Shown: in pieces, positions 48,101-59,500 of the stretch | Numbering within the stretch: position 1 is the first letter of the stretch | Layout of the letters: every line of letters begins with the position of its first letter | From: Nemopilema nomurai | Lineage: Eukaryota > Cnidaria > Scyphozoa > Rhizostomeae > Rhizostomatidae | Assembly (NCBI GenBank): GCA_003864495.1 | Contig: ML133428.1 | Coordinates: forward strand, 1,302,001 to 1,366,000 | Direction: 5' to 3' | Length of the DNA: 64,000 nt | Notes under the pieces: generated by a model | What the model was told of the DNA's origin: nothing | The model's input: the letters and a program-made list of their open reading frames with translations, nothing else | Database searches by the model: none | Translations under genes and position numbers: made by a program

Positions 48101-49925
48101 TAGAAATCAAGTCGGAGAAATGCTTGCTTCTTTGCTTATTAATAACAATGATTCATAGATGCAGTTTATGCTATGGTACATATATTTTCACAGGGAGCAC
48201 AGTCGAAGTGATGGCGAGGTTGCGGGGAGGATCGAGTATAATTTGAGCCCAATGCGATTTTGAGTTTCGCAGGAGCCCAAAGACATTTGCCTTGACTACT
48301 TATCTACTATTCTTGTTCAGTAATTTTGCTTGATTTTAGTTTTACTAAAATTAGTTTCACTTCTGGCTTTACTTTCCTTATGCCTCTTTATGTCAAAATA
48401 TTAAGAATAGCAGCGAACAGTAGCAAAGGAGAAGTTTGTAAGGGCCATCTTCAATTAACTTTCAATCTTAGAAGAATTGGTCAGATTCCTCTCTTCATTA
48501 ATTATTATCAGTATTTGGAAAGTAGTCCTCTTGCTTGCGATAGGTATTTTCAGACTTTAGAGAATGTGAAAAAATAACTTTGTTTTTGGCAATACCATTG
48601 TCAGGGCTGTCAGTCTGGTATTCACACACGTAATCAGTGGTCATAAAAGCATTGCCCAGCATGTTAGCATTCACCCGCAACGCATGCCCCAATAATGTAT
48701 GAACTTATAAAATTGCCATGAATAAAACAAAATTTATGCAAAACACAAACAGGTATTTCTGATGGCCAGTTATGAAACTAATCATTATTATATATGATAA
48801 TTACCTTATGTCACCTAATTTTGATTTAACCAAGCTCACGAGCAATTAATTAGAAATAGTCGTAGAAGAGTTGTTTTTCAATGATAACGTTAAGTCGGAG
48901 TTAGTGAATGTTAGATGGTAATTTGAAGTTAATACTGAAATGTGGACCTTGTAATTTGATTGTCTTGTCAGTGGACTATGTTGATTGCTAAACAAACAGC
49001 TTTCAAGAGAAATGGGGGGGGGGGCTGCTGAAAAGGATTGTGATTGGGAAGCAGAGAGGCAAAGATAAAAATATATCCAGTTTTGCGTGCACATCTAAAA
49101 TGAGCAGCCACATGCTTAAAAGGAGATTCCCATGCTTAAAAGGAGATTCCCATGCTTAAAAGGAGATTCCCATGTTTCAGAAGGGTCTACTGCAGGCAGC
49201 TGTGTTTCGCTTAGAAAAAATGGAGGTACATTAAAGTTGTTAAAACATTGTTATTTGTTTGGGTGATTTGTAAGAGAATTCCTAGAATGACACGCTGAAA
49301 AAACTTTCCTTATCGTCAACCATTTTCCCCCAGTTTCAAATGCAAATCGCCAGCTCTTGGAAGTTTACCAAGCAAAGTGTAAGAGCTCATAGCCAGCATC
49401 AGGGGGACCATTGCCCCACCTGCCGATCAAATCCGAGGGGCCCCAAAATGAATGTTCACCCTACAGTAGCGAAACTTTCCAACGTCCACCATAAACTGAT
49501 CAAGATCTCAGGAAGTAAAAAGTTTGTAAAAAGTACAGCATATATACAAGTCGATGTGCTTCAAACCTCTTGGCATAGTTGCCTCATTTTAGTATTTCAG
49601 TTTGAAATTATGATATTTGGATGGAAGACCACGCAGTAATAGATCAGGGCCTCAGTAAGCATCAAAGTCATACTGATGAATCAGATGGGATGAATAGAAA
49701 GTGAACTGGAGAAGGTAGCTATATGTCATCCTTGCAGCTACTTTGCCATTACACGAACCATCCAATGGACGTACCATTTCACGGATTCTTTTCGAATTTT
49801 CTTCCTCCTCTTCTTTTCTTTCTTCTAACTCTTCTTCTAAATCTTCTTCTTCTAATTCTTCTTTAACTTCATCTAATTCTTCTTTTCCTTCTTCTTTTTC
49901 TTCTTTTCCTTCTTTTAATTCTTAA
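45189..49925 (+). CDS. Candidate 3' exons giving an alternative C-terminus to the cGAS-like receptor
   Basis: Four plus-strand open segments with splice sites agree in phase. A donor at 44690 (ATTG then GTAACT), overlapping the end of the four-exon frame, would skip its stop. Then 45189-45287 (FYLRRTNGKLQQLSLKG, helical, ending QKAADIE), 47448-47531 (LQKSQFYLSFQSRK), 49334-49378 (SNANRQLLEVYQAK) and 49738-49925 (TLPLHEPSNGRTISR and a Ser-rich tail to a stop). All internal exons are multiples of three in phase 1, and the whole would encode 517 residues. No known domain is recognised. They could instead belong to a separate gene or be chance open stretches; the tail overlaps a TTC repeat. Confidence 0.35.
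45432..46205. repeat. 24-bp minisatellite, about 32 copies
   Basis: Unit CACCAGGTCCTTTCATCAGATGTG with a few recurring variants (TACACC, AGACGTG, TTAGATG, CATGTCC). Because the period is a multiple of three and the unit is nearly stop-free, five of six frames stay open, giving apparent repeats such as HQVLSSDV on the plus strand and MKGPGAHL on the minus strand. A splice-like acceptor (GTTCCCAG) precedes it and a donor-like ACAAGGTAACC follows, but phase-1 entry meets a stop in the first copy. I treat it as a non-coding satellite downstream of the cGAS-like exons. Confidence 0.9.
46386..46443. mobile_element. 58-bp foldback element
   Basis: Left arm TACCCTGGGTAACAGAACCA and right arm TGAGTCTGGTACCCAGGGTA are near-perfect reverse complements around about 18 bp. 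It belongs to the same family as 30180-30260. At 58 bp it is too short to carry anything but its arms. Confidence 0.75.
46444..49110. other. Region with no firm gene apart from the candidate exon at 47448-47531
   Basis: Short open frames on both strands (near 47015-47308 and 48326-48577) show no family motif or consistent splicing. A small TC run lies near 48077. Confidence 0.4.
49111..49170. repeat. Three exact 20-bp tandem copies
   Basis: CATGCTTAAAAGGAGATTCC occurs three times in a row without mismatch, implying a recent slippage or duplication event. It is non-coding. Confidence 0.9.
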
Positions 49926-50280
49926 TTTCCTTCTTCGAATTCTTCATTTCCTTCTTCTAAATCTTCTTCTCCCTCTTCTTTTTTCTCTTCTTCTTCTAAT
50001 TCTTCTTTTCCTTCTTCTAATGCTTCTTTTCCTTCTTCTAAATCTTCTTCTCCCTCTTCTTTTTTCTCTTCTTCTTCTAATTCTTCTTTTCCTTCTTCTA
50101 ATTCTTCTTTTCCTTCTTCTAATTCTGCTTTTCCTTCTTCTAAATCTTCTTCTCCCTCTTCTTTTTTCTCTTCTTCTTCTAATTCTTCTTTTCCTTCTTC
50201 TAATTCTTCTTTTCCTTCTTCTAATTCTGCTTTTCCTTCTTCTAATTCTTCTTCTCCCTCTTCTTTTTCTCTTCTTCTTC
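49790..50280. repeat. TTC/TCT-rich microsatellite with higher-order units
   Basis: The plus strand is almost pure pyrimidine with TTCTTCTAA and TTCTTTTCC words arranged in larger repeats such as CCCTCTTCTTTTTTCTCTTC. Translations are low-complexity in every frame (Ser- and Leu-rich on plus, Glu-rich on minus). Its start would overlap the Ser-rich tail of the candidate exon beginning at 49738. Confidence 0.9.
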
Positions 50281-50544
50281 GTGTACGTCTTCTGGGCCCC
50301 ATGCTTATGAGCGTCGACTACATCTATCCCTGCTCTGAAACTCTATCCCTGGCTGCGTGAATAGCTTCAATGGGTGCTTTTTGCAACCATCGACTCAGGC
50401 AATCGGTGATCTTCTCTCGTTGCCTCTCTCTACTTCTTCTTCCTTCAATTCTTCCGTTTGTGACCAGATGTCCAATGTTATCTCTCCGCATGACATGCTC
50501 GAAGAATGTTGCTCACCCTTTCTGAATGACTTAACGAAGTTGAT

Positions 50545-50840
50545 TACTCATTACCGCTCTTCTCAGGACTGAAACACAACATTTCCATTGCATCTTTTCT
50601 GCTCGCTGTTTTGTTGTTTCTGCAGTACTTCAAGATCGGAGTGGTATAGCACTCCAGTACTCTTTCCCTAGCTTTAAAGGATATACAGGGGTTTGTGGGC
50701 ATCTTGCACAGGTCAACGAAAGGGCTGTTCACTTGAGCGATCCTAATACTGATCACTTTGGGTATCCATCATAGCTGATGATAGCACCCAGGTACTTGAA
50801 ACTCTCCACCTGTTCCAAATGGGAACCTATCAGTTCTACC
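50545..50840 (-). mobile_element. Non-LTR retrotransposon fragment, reverse transcriptase C-terminal part
   Basis: On the minus strand, VESFKYLGAIISYDG near 50785-50825 is followed by FKARERVLECYTTPILKY and, further on, DAMEMLCF. This is the stretch between the last reverse transcriptase motifs and the thumb in RTE-like LINEs (pattern KYLG..I..DG, then R.RVL.CYV.PIL.YG, then A.EMW). A stop separates the parts and the catalytic YADD region is absent, so it is a short dead fragment. Confidence 0.65.
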
Positions 50841-52121
50841 GAATTTGCAAAAGCTTTCTAACCATGAAAAATGTAGACTTTAGAAGTAAGGTACCTTTTT
50901 ATGAACAATTAGTCCGGCATATAGAAATTCGGCCAACGTTTTTTTTATTTTACTCACTTGACTTCGAGTAACCATGAATTTGCAGAATTATCTTTTGACC
51001 TATTTATATTGTTACTCAAGTCACACTGTTTGTTGTACGATATTCGTGGCTTTACATAAGAAATTGGCATTTCCAAAAAGGTCAATTATTGTCAGCTGAA
51101 TCTTTTACTTTGCATTGCACTTTTCATTTTTTAACGTAGACGTTAAGAGTGAATTCAACTTTAAAGATCTTTTAGTCACGTTTGCAGATATAATGTTAAG
51201 TTGTCAACTTTTTACTAACTTCAATTCTTCGTGGCCATGATAACTTATCAGTGATGATTCATTCTCTCTTCTTTATGCACAAATGATAATGTGAAAATTG
51301 GCTTAACATGAATGCTTAACTAAAGAGGGGTGGCATTTTGACCCTTTGTTGCCAACCTGGTACCTCATCACCAGCATTATTTACTTTAGCTAGAGGATAA
51401 ATGCTTTAAAAATACATAGGCTTGGTTAACGAAGAGTTTATGCAGCATTATGACACGGATAACTTGATATTTTGTTTGGAGCTAAAACCATACGCAGTCA
51501 AGGCAAATACGTTAACAATTTTTTTGCCGCCAATAGCTTTTTCGTGAAGGTGGATTGGACTTTCTTGTACCTTTAAATCGTGAATCGGCAAATTTAAGAC
51601 GTGATTTCATGAGTTAAGGTTTGCTCGTGAACGTGAATACTCACTCTCTATGCACGGGAGTTTGTGAATCAGTAACGTTATCGGGCAAGGTCAGTAACGT
51701 TAATGTGTGCTAAGACAGTCCATTAGTCCTTTTGATATCAAGATATATAGGTCGATCAACTTCACTGACCACCAAACTGCAAGAAAAGAAACTTGTCCAC
51801 ATTTCAATCGAGCATTAAATCTAGAACACAAACCAGGTTAAGGTGAACATTTTTGTCAAAAAGCCTATGCGTGAAAACATGAATTTCAAAAACTCCCCCC
51901 CCTTGAATTCTTGATTAATAGCTATAATTCATTGAAAGTACGAAAAATCATGTTCACACGATACCAACTTTAGCCTTTATTAAAAAACTTTTATGGTCAA
52001 CGTGTAAATCAAGCTTTTTCAAAAGGGCAAGTTTATAGAGTTAGGAATGGGCAAATTCTACCGGGCCCTCTTGTGTCCGTGCGTGATTGATGTATCAAGT
52101 TTTGAGAAAGAAAAGTATAAC
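50841..52121. other. Intergenic, no gene seen
   Basis: AT-rich sequence without supported coding or repeat structure. Confidence 0.4.
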
Positions 52122-52123
52122 TA

Positions 52124-52822
52124 CACTACCGTTCAAAAAGTCTTGGGACAATTCGAAGTTTCGAAAGACGCTTATGATAAAAGCTTTAAAAAACATGCAT
52201 TTGTACCCCTCCTTTAAAGTACGACAACCAGATATCTCCATGAAACTTTCATACGACATTGTTCATGCTTCGAAGTATTTCAATTTTGCAATATTATTGG
52301 AAAAAGATTAACCGTAAAATTTGTCTAGGCCAGAAACATGAACATGGAGGTTATCAAACGTCGTGAAATATCTTATGAGAAGCCTCTGGAAATTATCTTT
52401 TATAAAAATAATGGTAAAGCTACCAAGAAACTGCATCAATTGTGGGCTGCTCAAAGAATGCAGCTTTCGCTGTATGCAAAAAGTTCTTCAAATTTAGAAT
52501 CGTGAAAGATTTGCCAAGGGTTGGCAGACCGAAGAAGTTCCAGACGCCAAGACATGAAAGGTCTTTATTGAGAGATCAAAAAACAGGATACATTTGCTCG
52601 AAGGTCAAAGGGCAGAGGTTTCAAATTCTGATAATTTATTGTAATGAATAAAGAGGGCTGAAATTTTGCAACTTGTTGATGCTTTTACAGCGTTATTTAG
52701 ACCATTTTAGAGGATAATAGGATGGTTTTCAAAAGACACATTTATTGATCGCCTTAAATTGTTTTCATTCGCCAGTAGATTCGAAGCTTCGAATTGCCCC
52801 AAGACTTTTTGAACGGTAGGAA
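52124..52822 (+). mobile_element. Tc1-like transposon with internal deletion
   Basis: The left end CACTACCGTTCAAAAAGTCT, followed by TGGGACAATTCGAAGTTTCG, is mirrored at the right end (CGAAGCTTCGAATTGCCCCA, then AGACTTTTTGAACGGTAG). The insertion is flanked by TA on the left and a decayed TA on the right. Inside, 52442-52651 reads VKDLPRVGRPKKFQTPRHER, the linker and second helix-turn-helix start of Tc1-type transposases, preceded in other frames by the first HTH (near 52340-52440). The DDE catalytic region is missing, so the copy is non-autonomous and decayed. Confidence 0.88.
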
Positions 52823-53544
52823 TACGCTTATAAAAAAACGAACGCTAAAGGGTTTAATAGGCCAATGGCCTCCTTATCCCTCATTACATGATTGTTATAG
52901 TTTTTTCTTGTAAAACCAGGCTAGCCAATTGCAAATTACCTTGTAATAGTGAGATTTGTAGTTGTAGTTTAAGTTGAATTGAAAATGAAATGTTTCCATT
53001 ATTATTATTAATATTATTATTATTAAAGAAATATGACCAATCGCGACCATCACCCATCTTCGAATAACCTCTCTTTGAAATACCACTAATGAAGCCTTCA
53101 CACGGATGACATGGACTAATGTCAGTGCATCGAAACTTCCACTCCACTTTCACACTACCTGGATTTCCATTTAACTTTACTTCCTTATGCTATATAAGAA
53201 AACAAGAACGCATTTGCCTGCTCTTTGACTCATTATCATTGCCTTCTTCAGTTTTTGTCTGCGTTTTAATGAAAATAACAAGGTTTAGGCCGATGTTTCG
53301 CAAGAAATTTTTTGGAGAGAATACCCAAATCAGATAACTAATTGTCATATCTTTGAAGCTGATTACAGAAGATCTACTCCAAGGGCGGCAATGATCTCGG
53401 AGGACACAAATTTGACGTAATAAAGAAATCCTCGCCTAGGTTGTCTACAGTCAATGGAAATACACAGAAATGTCTAGTCTTTGAAAAGTAGCGCTGTCAT
53501 AAATCTGGAACAGCATTTTTACCTAGGAAGGGGGATGCAGGGAA
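52823..53544. other. Region upstream of the SLMAP start
   Basis: Includes a short (ATT)n tract near 53000-53025. No coding exon is recognised; 5' untranslated sequence and promoter of SLMAP are expected here. Confidence 0.4.
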
Positions 53545-56500
53545 ATGGCGTATGCTATACTTGGTGCAAGACCCAACTCGCATCCGTTTCAGGAAAGAAA
53601 AGTTTGTCTCAAGGAGCCCATGAAGATAGGACGAGCCGTAGCAAAGTGCAAATCGGCTCAGAATAATCTGATTTTCGACTGCAAAGTACTCTCTCGGAGT
53701 CATGCAGTTATTTGGTACGAGAACGGCAAGGTAAGTCCCTGTTATAGATCTGCTTTTGCCTAGGCTTATTCGTTGAGCATTTTGCGTCGTCCCAAACGAT
53801 TGATCTGTGGCTTGTTTGTATTGTTGTTTTTTAGAATTTATTTACTTTTGATGTAAAAATTATCTAACTTTTAGGTTATTATCGGAACTTTAATCTTAAA
53901 AGCAGGAGGAGATATTTAATACTGCGAGCACGACTACTATTTGCTATTTATACTTGCACGATTACTGTTTGACACCTATTCAACAACCGGATCTAGAGCC
54001 TTGAATAGGAGGTTGAAATGGGGTATATCAGAGGTCTTCTATGCGATGTTTGCACGCAGTCTGGAACTTAAAATGAGCCCAAAATATACTCTTTAAAATT
54101 AACTTTGTCTTTACAAAGTATTCTTAGAGATCTTGACCACCGATTTTTTTCAAACTCATTTACAGTTCATGAACCCCTTTTTCATATTGTGTATCCTACA
54201 ATATCTACTATTTGTTCTATTTGTTCATTTTTGTTTTAAATGCAGGAATGAATAGGACATTGCTTTTCTTGAAAAACACTGTATATAATCAAATTTTTGA
54301 ATTTATAAGTTATGCCTGTCTCCAAAGATTCAACCTTCAGCTAGCTATCTCTTGGTAAGAATATAAAAATCACCAAGCTGCTTTTGTAATTGAAGAAAAA
54401 TACTCACTTTTGACAGTTAATTGTTTATTGAAAAGAATTGCCCTTCCAATACCTTACCTGTTTTCCTCAATTCCTGGATTTCCTTTTCTACCTCTCTTTA
54501 TTTTGTTATGTTTCCAGCTACAAGGCACATTCCAATATCATATCAGATGGCATGAACAACATTTGTCAATGTCAGTAGTTTACATGTCAATCATCTCATA
54601 CAGAGAAGTTGAGCGGATTTCCTTGCTCTATCAATTGACTGTTGCCTAGCAATCTCTTTACTTTTAAGTAATGGGACTTCAGTATCCACTTTATAATGGC
54701 TAGGGAGGATACTGCCACAATAACTTTCTCCTTCTTTCACATACAAGGGAGGGTGGATAGGTCACTAGGTAGGTGGATTGTTCAGGTGCAAACCTCTATT
54801 TTCCAATTTTTAGTTCTACATTCAAGATACAAAAAGCAGTAATGGAACTTATGTGAACAATACTCAAGTAGGAAGAGGAGCAGATGACACAGAATCTGTT
54901 GAGATTAGATCTGGTGATACTCTGCAGTTTGGTGTTGATGTGGTTGAAAATTCAAAAAAAGGTATATATATATATATGTATCAATATTTTTTGTGTTGTT
55001 CTATTTCATACATTAATAGGTCTATATATAAAAGCTTGGGTGCCTCTTTGTATTCCCTTGTGCCCCAGAATTGCCCCAGGATTATGCCACAAATGAAAAT
55101 TCCACATGACTGTAAGATTTTTTTAAAAGAAGTCAGAATATAAATATATTGGTTCGTTTTATTTTGTGCTTTTGGTTGAGAGTTAATTTAATGGACCCTA
55201 ACAAACCTCTAGCCTCTTTCTTGCAGTGCTTTTATATTTGTGTTTTAATAGATGTGCTGATAGCCTTATAAATTTTTGCACACTTAATTTTTTCTAAATG
55301 CTTATGTTCCTAAAGCATAAGTTGATCAACTAAATAAGTGTTTAGTAAAGTTTGGGCTAACACAAAGAAGCAAGCAGAATTTATATGGGTTTTTTATGGA
55401 AAACATTTGTCATTAGAGAAATACCAGACAATGCATCCTGAAACATTTTATTGAAAAGAGCCAGATGATAAGTTTGCTCACTGTTTAGTTACACATGGCT
55501 GCATCATTGCTTTGGTGACATTAATTAACCCAGATGGAACTGAAGCTTTAGGGTAAGTGTGTTGGTCATTTGATTTTGTATTGTGCTAATAGTTTACCAC
55601 TATGGTCCTATCAGGTTCTCCCTCATCTTCCCTTTTCATGCACTGCACCACTTCAATTGTGGCCATCTTCGCCATGTTATTCCCAGGGTTTCATTTGACA
55701 TGGCTTTATCTGATCACTGTCATTTGTGTCAACTTTTCTAATGGGTATTTTGCAAAAAGATTTTCATGTCAGTCTTATGTTTACTTACAGCATATATCTT
55801 ATAAAATATAAGGATTTTGAAAATGTCTATAAACCTATTTTTGGTTTGATAAATAGGAATTCTGTTGTTATCTATGTACATAATATCAAATATATGTAAA
55901 TTTCATTGAGCATCATCAAAATGTTTGAAGTTTAAATTCATAAAGCTGTGTTCCATTGTTTTGGATTTGAAAAAATGTTGCTTATAGGTATTACTTACAA
56001 AGCTCTGCTTTGTTATTCTAGAGAACCGGAGAAGCCCACAGGGAGAGTATTGCCTTTCGTAAATGTATGTGCTGCATCTGTATGGATATTAGAACTCTTT
56101 TTATACATTAGGCATCTTATTTAATAACTTTTAGACCCTTTTAAATTTTAATGTCATTCAGGCAAGTTTAAAGATATCACTTATCTTAATGCTCTTAAGA
56201 ATACTGATTGTAGCATTACTTTGTTACACCCTTTTAATTGTTTACTGCAACAATTTAATATGTTAGTCATGTTTGAATTAGTTTGATTTGAGTTTGCAGT
56301 TGATTAGCCCAAGTGAAGGTATAACAGATTGTTATGATTGTTCATAAGGAAGCCTCGTCTTTCAATCATCATTGATCGGCAGCTTACAGCAATCAAAGGG
56401 CAAACTTCATTTTCTAGGCTGATTGCAACCTGCGAACTCAAGAGTTATGGCAACTATCAAAGTACTTGCAGGTCAGCATCATCGCAACAAAATCTTTTCT

Positions 56501-59500
56501 TTGATGCATCCTTATGTATTGGAACATTCTCTTTCTGAATGCCAGAGATTTGATGTCATGATCCACACATTTAAGAAAGGCAACTTTGTATGCTGAAGCT
56601 AATATAATTCAAAGAAGCATGTCCAATAAGCTATATCTTTAATTATAAATGTATACAGTCAGGCTATGCTGGGAATAAAATGGTAGGGGTGCAATGAATC
56701 ACATTCCTTGTGGTGCCAAGGCGTGCAATGGTGTGCAAGTACTTGATGGCATAGAAAGCTGTATAAAGAGTTGAGAACCTAACTTTATCATAAGAAAACA
56801 TAAGACAATGCTAGTCCAATCTAAACATTTCTCTTAAACAAGCTTTAGAATTGTCAATTCCAACATATTAAGAGGACCATATTAACAATGTTGGATCACT
56901 CGACCACCTCATCCAACATTGTTGGCTCTGCGCAACGTGTAAGTTACAACATTCATGTAAACGATCAGTTTATACTTTCAGCCTCTCCCTTGAAAGAGAT
57001 GCGGGCGTTAATCTCCCCTTTGAACTTTATGTGGAGGGGATCTTTTTTCGAGGGCAAGGATTCGCAAAATAAAGCCCGTCGAGCAAACTTAATTTTTATC
57101 AGCGTTCGGGAGGCAGAACCAAGTTCTTGGGATGTTACGGCCAGTCTATACAAATATCGGAAGGGAATGAAACAGAAGTTTGGAGAGTCTAGTAGATAAA
57201 TTGAAAGGTCTAATTGATATCACCTATCTACGCTCATCTTTGTGCTTACAAAGGTTTTTCCTTTCGTTTTGAAATTCTATTTTTTCGTTTTAACACCACG
57301 GCTATAACTGGAGCACCTTTTGTGTCGCCACCACCATAAAATGAAGAAAAATAATACTTGGTCGTTAGTTTTGACGCATCGATAAGCCAAAGCTGACGAA
57401 AAATGTCCATCCGTTAAAACTGATCAGTTTTAACTGGCCGCGTACACGAAGAAGGAAACCAGCATATCACAACAACTGTCTCTGTGAAGTTCAAGCTTGT
57501 CGTAATTTGCGTAAAAGATCAAAAAGGCGGCGACTATCCTGCTTCTTAAGGAAATTATGATATTCTCCAAACTTCGTTGTGGTGTGATAAAAGCACAACA
57601 TTGAACATTACTGATCGCTCTAGAATGAAATGTTCAGATTATTTGAGCGGGCGATGAACTGCACTCCTGAGCAGAGGAAGTCGTGTACCAAGGCGTGACT
57701 GTATACATGTGTTTATTTTAATTTATGTTAACTGCCGACATGATAAGCCTAATTTACTGCAGCCTGTATAGACCCTTATATGTTGCATCTGTTCCATTTG
57801 TTGCCATTTCTCCATTTCGCAGGATGCCATGAATCGAGAACAACTTTTGGAGCAGAAGCTCGCGACAATGCAGAGAATGATAGCTAACTCATCAGCTTCA
57901 TCTGACGAAACATTTCAGGTATGAAGTAATATTGTGATGGGCCATTTCAGTTGAAAAATAGGGGCTGGCAATGAGGTTGAATCTGCTGTTATTCTTTTAT
58001 TTGCAATTTACTTAATATTTTCTATGTGACATCATCAAAGTACCTTTTTTGCAAATCATCATTAATGTTTGACCACACAGGTAAATTTTTCCTCGTGCTT
58101 TCTGCTGCAGATCAGAGCTATAAATTTCTATAGTTAGAAAAAAGCAATTCGCTTACATTCCTACCTAATTTTCCTTCCTTTTTAGGCGTTTGTCAAAGAA
58201 GATGAGTTGCTTTCACGGCTTGATATTCTTGAGAACGAGCTTGACATAATCACAAAAGTAAGATTATTTACTTCTTTTCTTTTAATTTTTTATACTTTTG
58301 TAGATTAAAAGTTGTAAAATTTTGAAATCGGTACTTTAGAAGGTAATGATATTGTTTTTGATATGTGAAATCGATTATTGTTCTATGTATTCTGAAATAT
58401 GGGTTGAAACATGTTTAGATAAGTATATTTTCTAGGATTTGGTTAGTTTTTTGCCTGTCATCAAAGATCCTAGTTAGTTATTAAAGTTGGTAATTTTATT
58501 TGATTTAGCATTAATTTAAGGGTGTTTATTTCGAAAGGACATATCAGAGGAAGACTGCCGGAAATTGCTTATCAGCTCGCAAGAAGAAAAGGAAATCTAT
58601 GAGACGAAGGCCAAGGTAGGCCCAGAAACAGTTGCTGCAATCGTTTTGTTTTTTTACTTCAATGATTGAAACGCCAGAAGGTATTTCATTGCATTGTAGA
58701 GCAGAGTAATTTCATTAGTGGATTCTTCCTTATTAGTTTGGTTAAAAAATTTCTTTGACAAACATGAATGTGCAGTGTTCTTGCTATTGGTCATAGCCCT
58801 TTCATATTGTTTTTCACATTTTTTTCTTGTAAAAAGATTTCTTCAATTTGTTTATTGTTCTCCAAAGCTGTGTTCCTCAGGCTAAGTTCACACTGCACCG
58901 TTTACATTGCTCCGTTTCCAAATGAAAACTCTATGGAAGCGATATGCAACAGCCTCGAGACAAAATGCAGACTACTCTTTTCAAAACAAATTTATGGCTT
59001 ATAAGACTGGCGCTAAGAAACATCAAACACCAAGCTTAGGCAATTCTCAACATTGCATTCACGAGTCAAAAAGAGGTTGTCATCAAGATTGAATATGCAG
59101 AATGAAAAACAAGAAGGTGTTACCACAGATACACAATGAGGCGGCTTTGCTGATCAATGTTACAGCTTAATTCAAGTCTCAAAGGGTTTCGTGTGGTGTC
59201 AACTGGGAAAGTGCTCAAACCAAGACTGATATACCTTCAACTGAGCTCTACGTTTATCGTTTGCGTTGCAATCGATCTGAGTAAACGAAACTTCTAGCCA
59301 TTGAGAGTCTTAACTCAATCTTCTTCTTTTATGCCCTCTTATCTTAGCAGGATCTTCTTCTTGTATGCCCTCTTATCTTAGCAGGATCTTCTTCTTGTAT
59401 GCCCTCTTATCTTAGCAGGATCTTCTTCTTGTATGCCCTCTTATCTTAGCAGGATCTTCTTCTTGTATGCCCTCTTATCTTAGCAGGATCTTCTACTTGT

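Noticed and set aside
49922..50302. Glu-rich minus-strand frame (EEGKEELEE repeats)
   Set aside because: Pure translation of the TTC-rich tract, low-complexity in every frame, with no conserved flanks.
56888..57199. 103-residue plus-strand frame inside SLMAP
   Set aside because: Lies in an intron between 56064 and 57823, exons that join in phase without it; no similarity to SLMAP.
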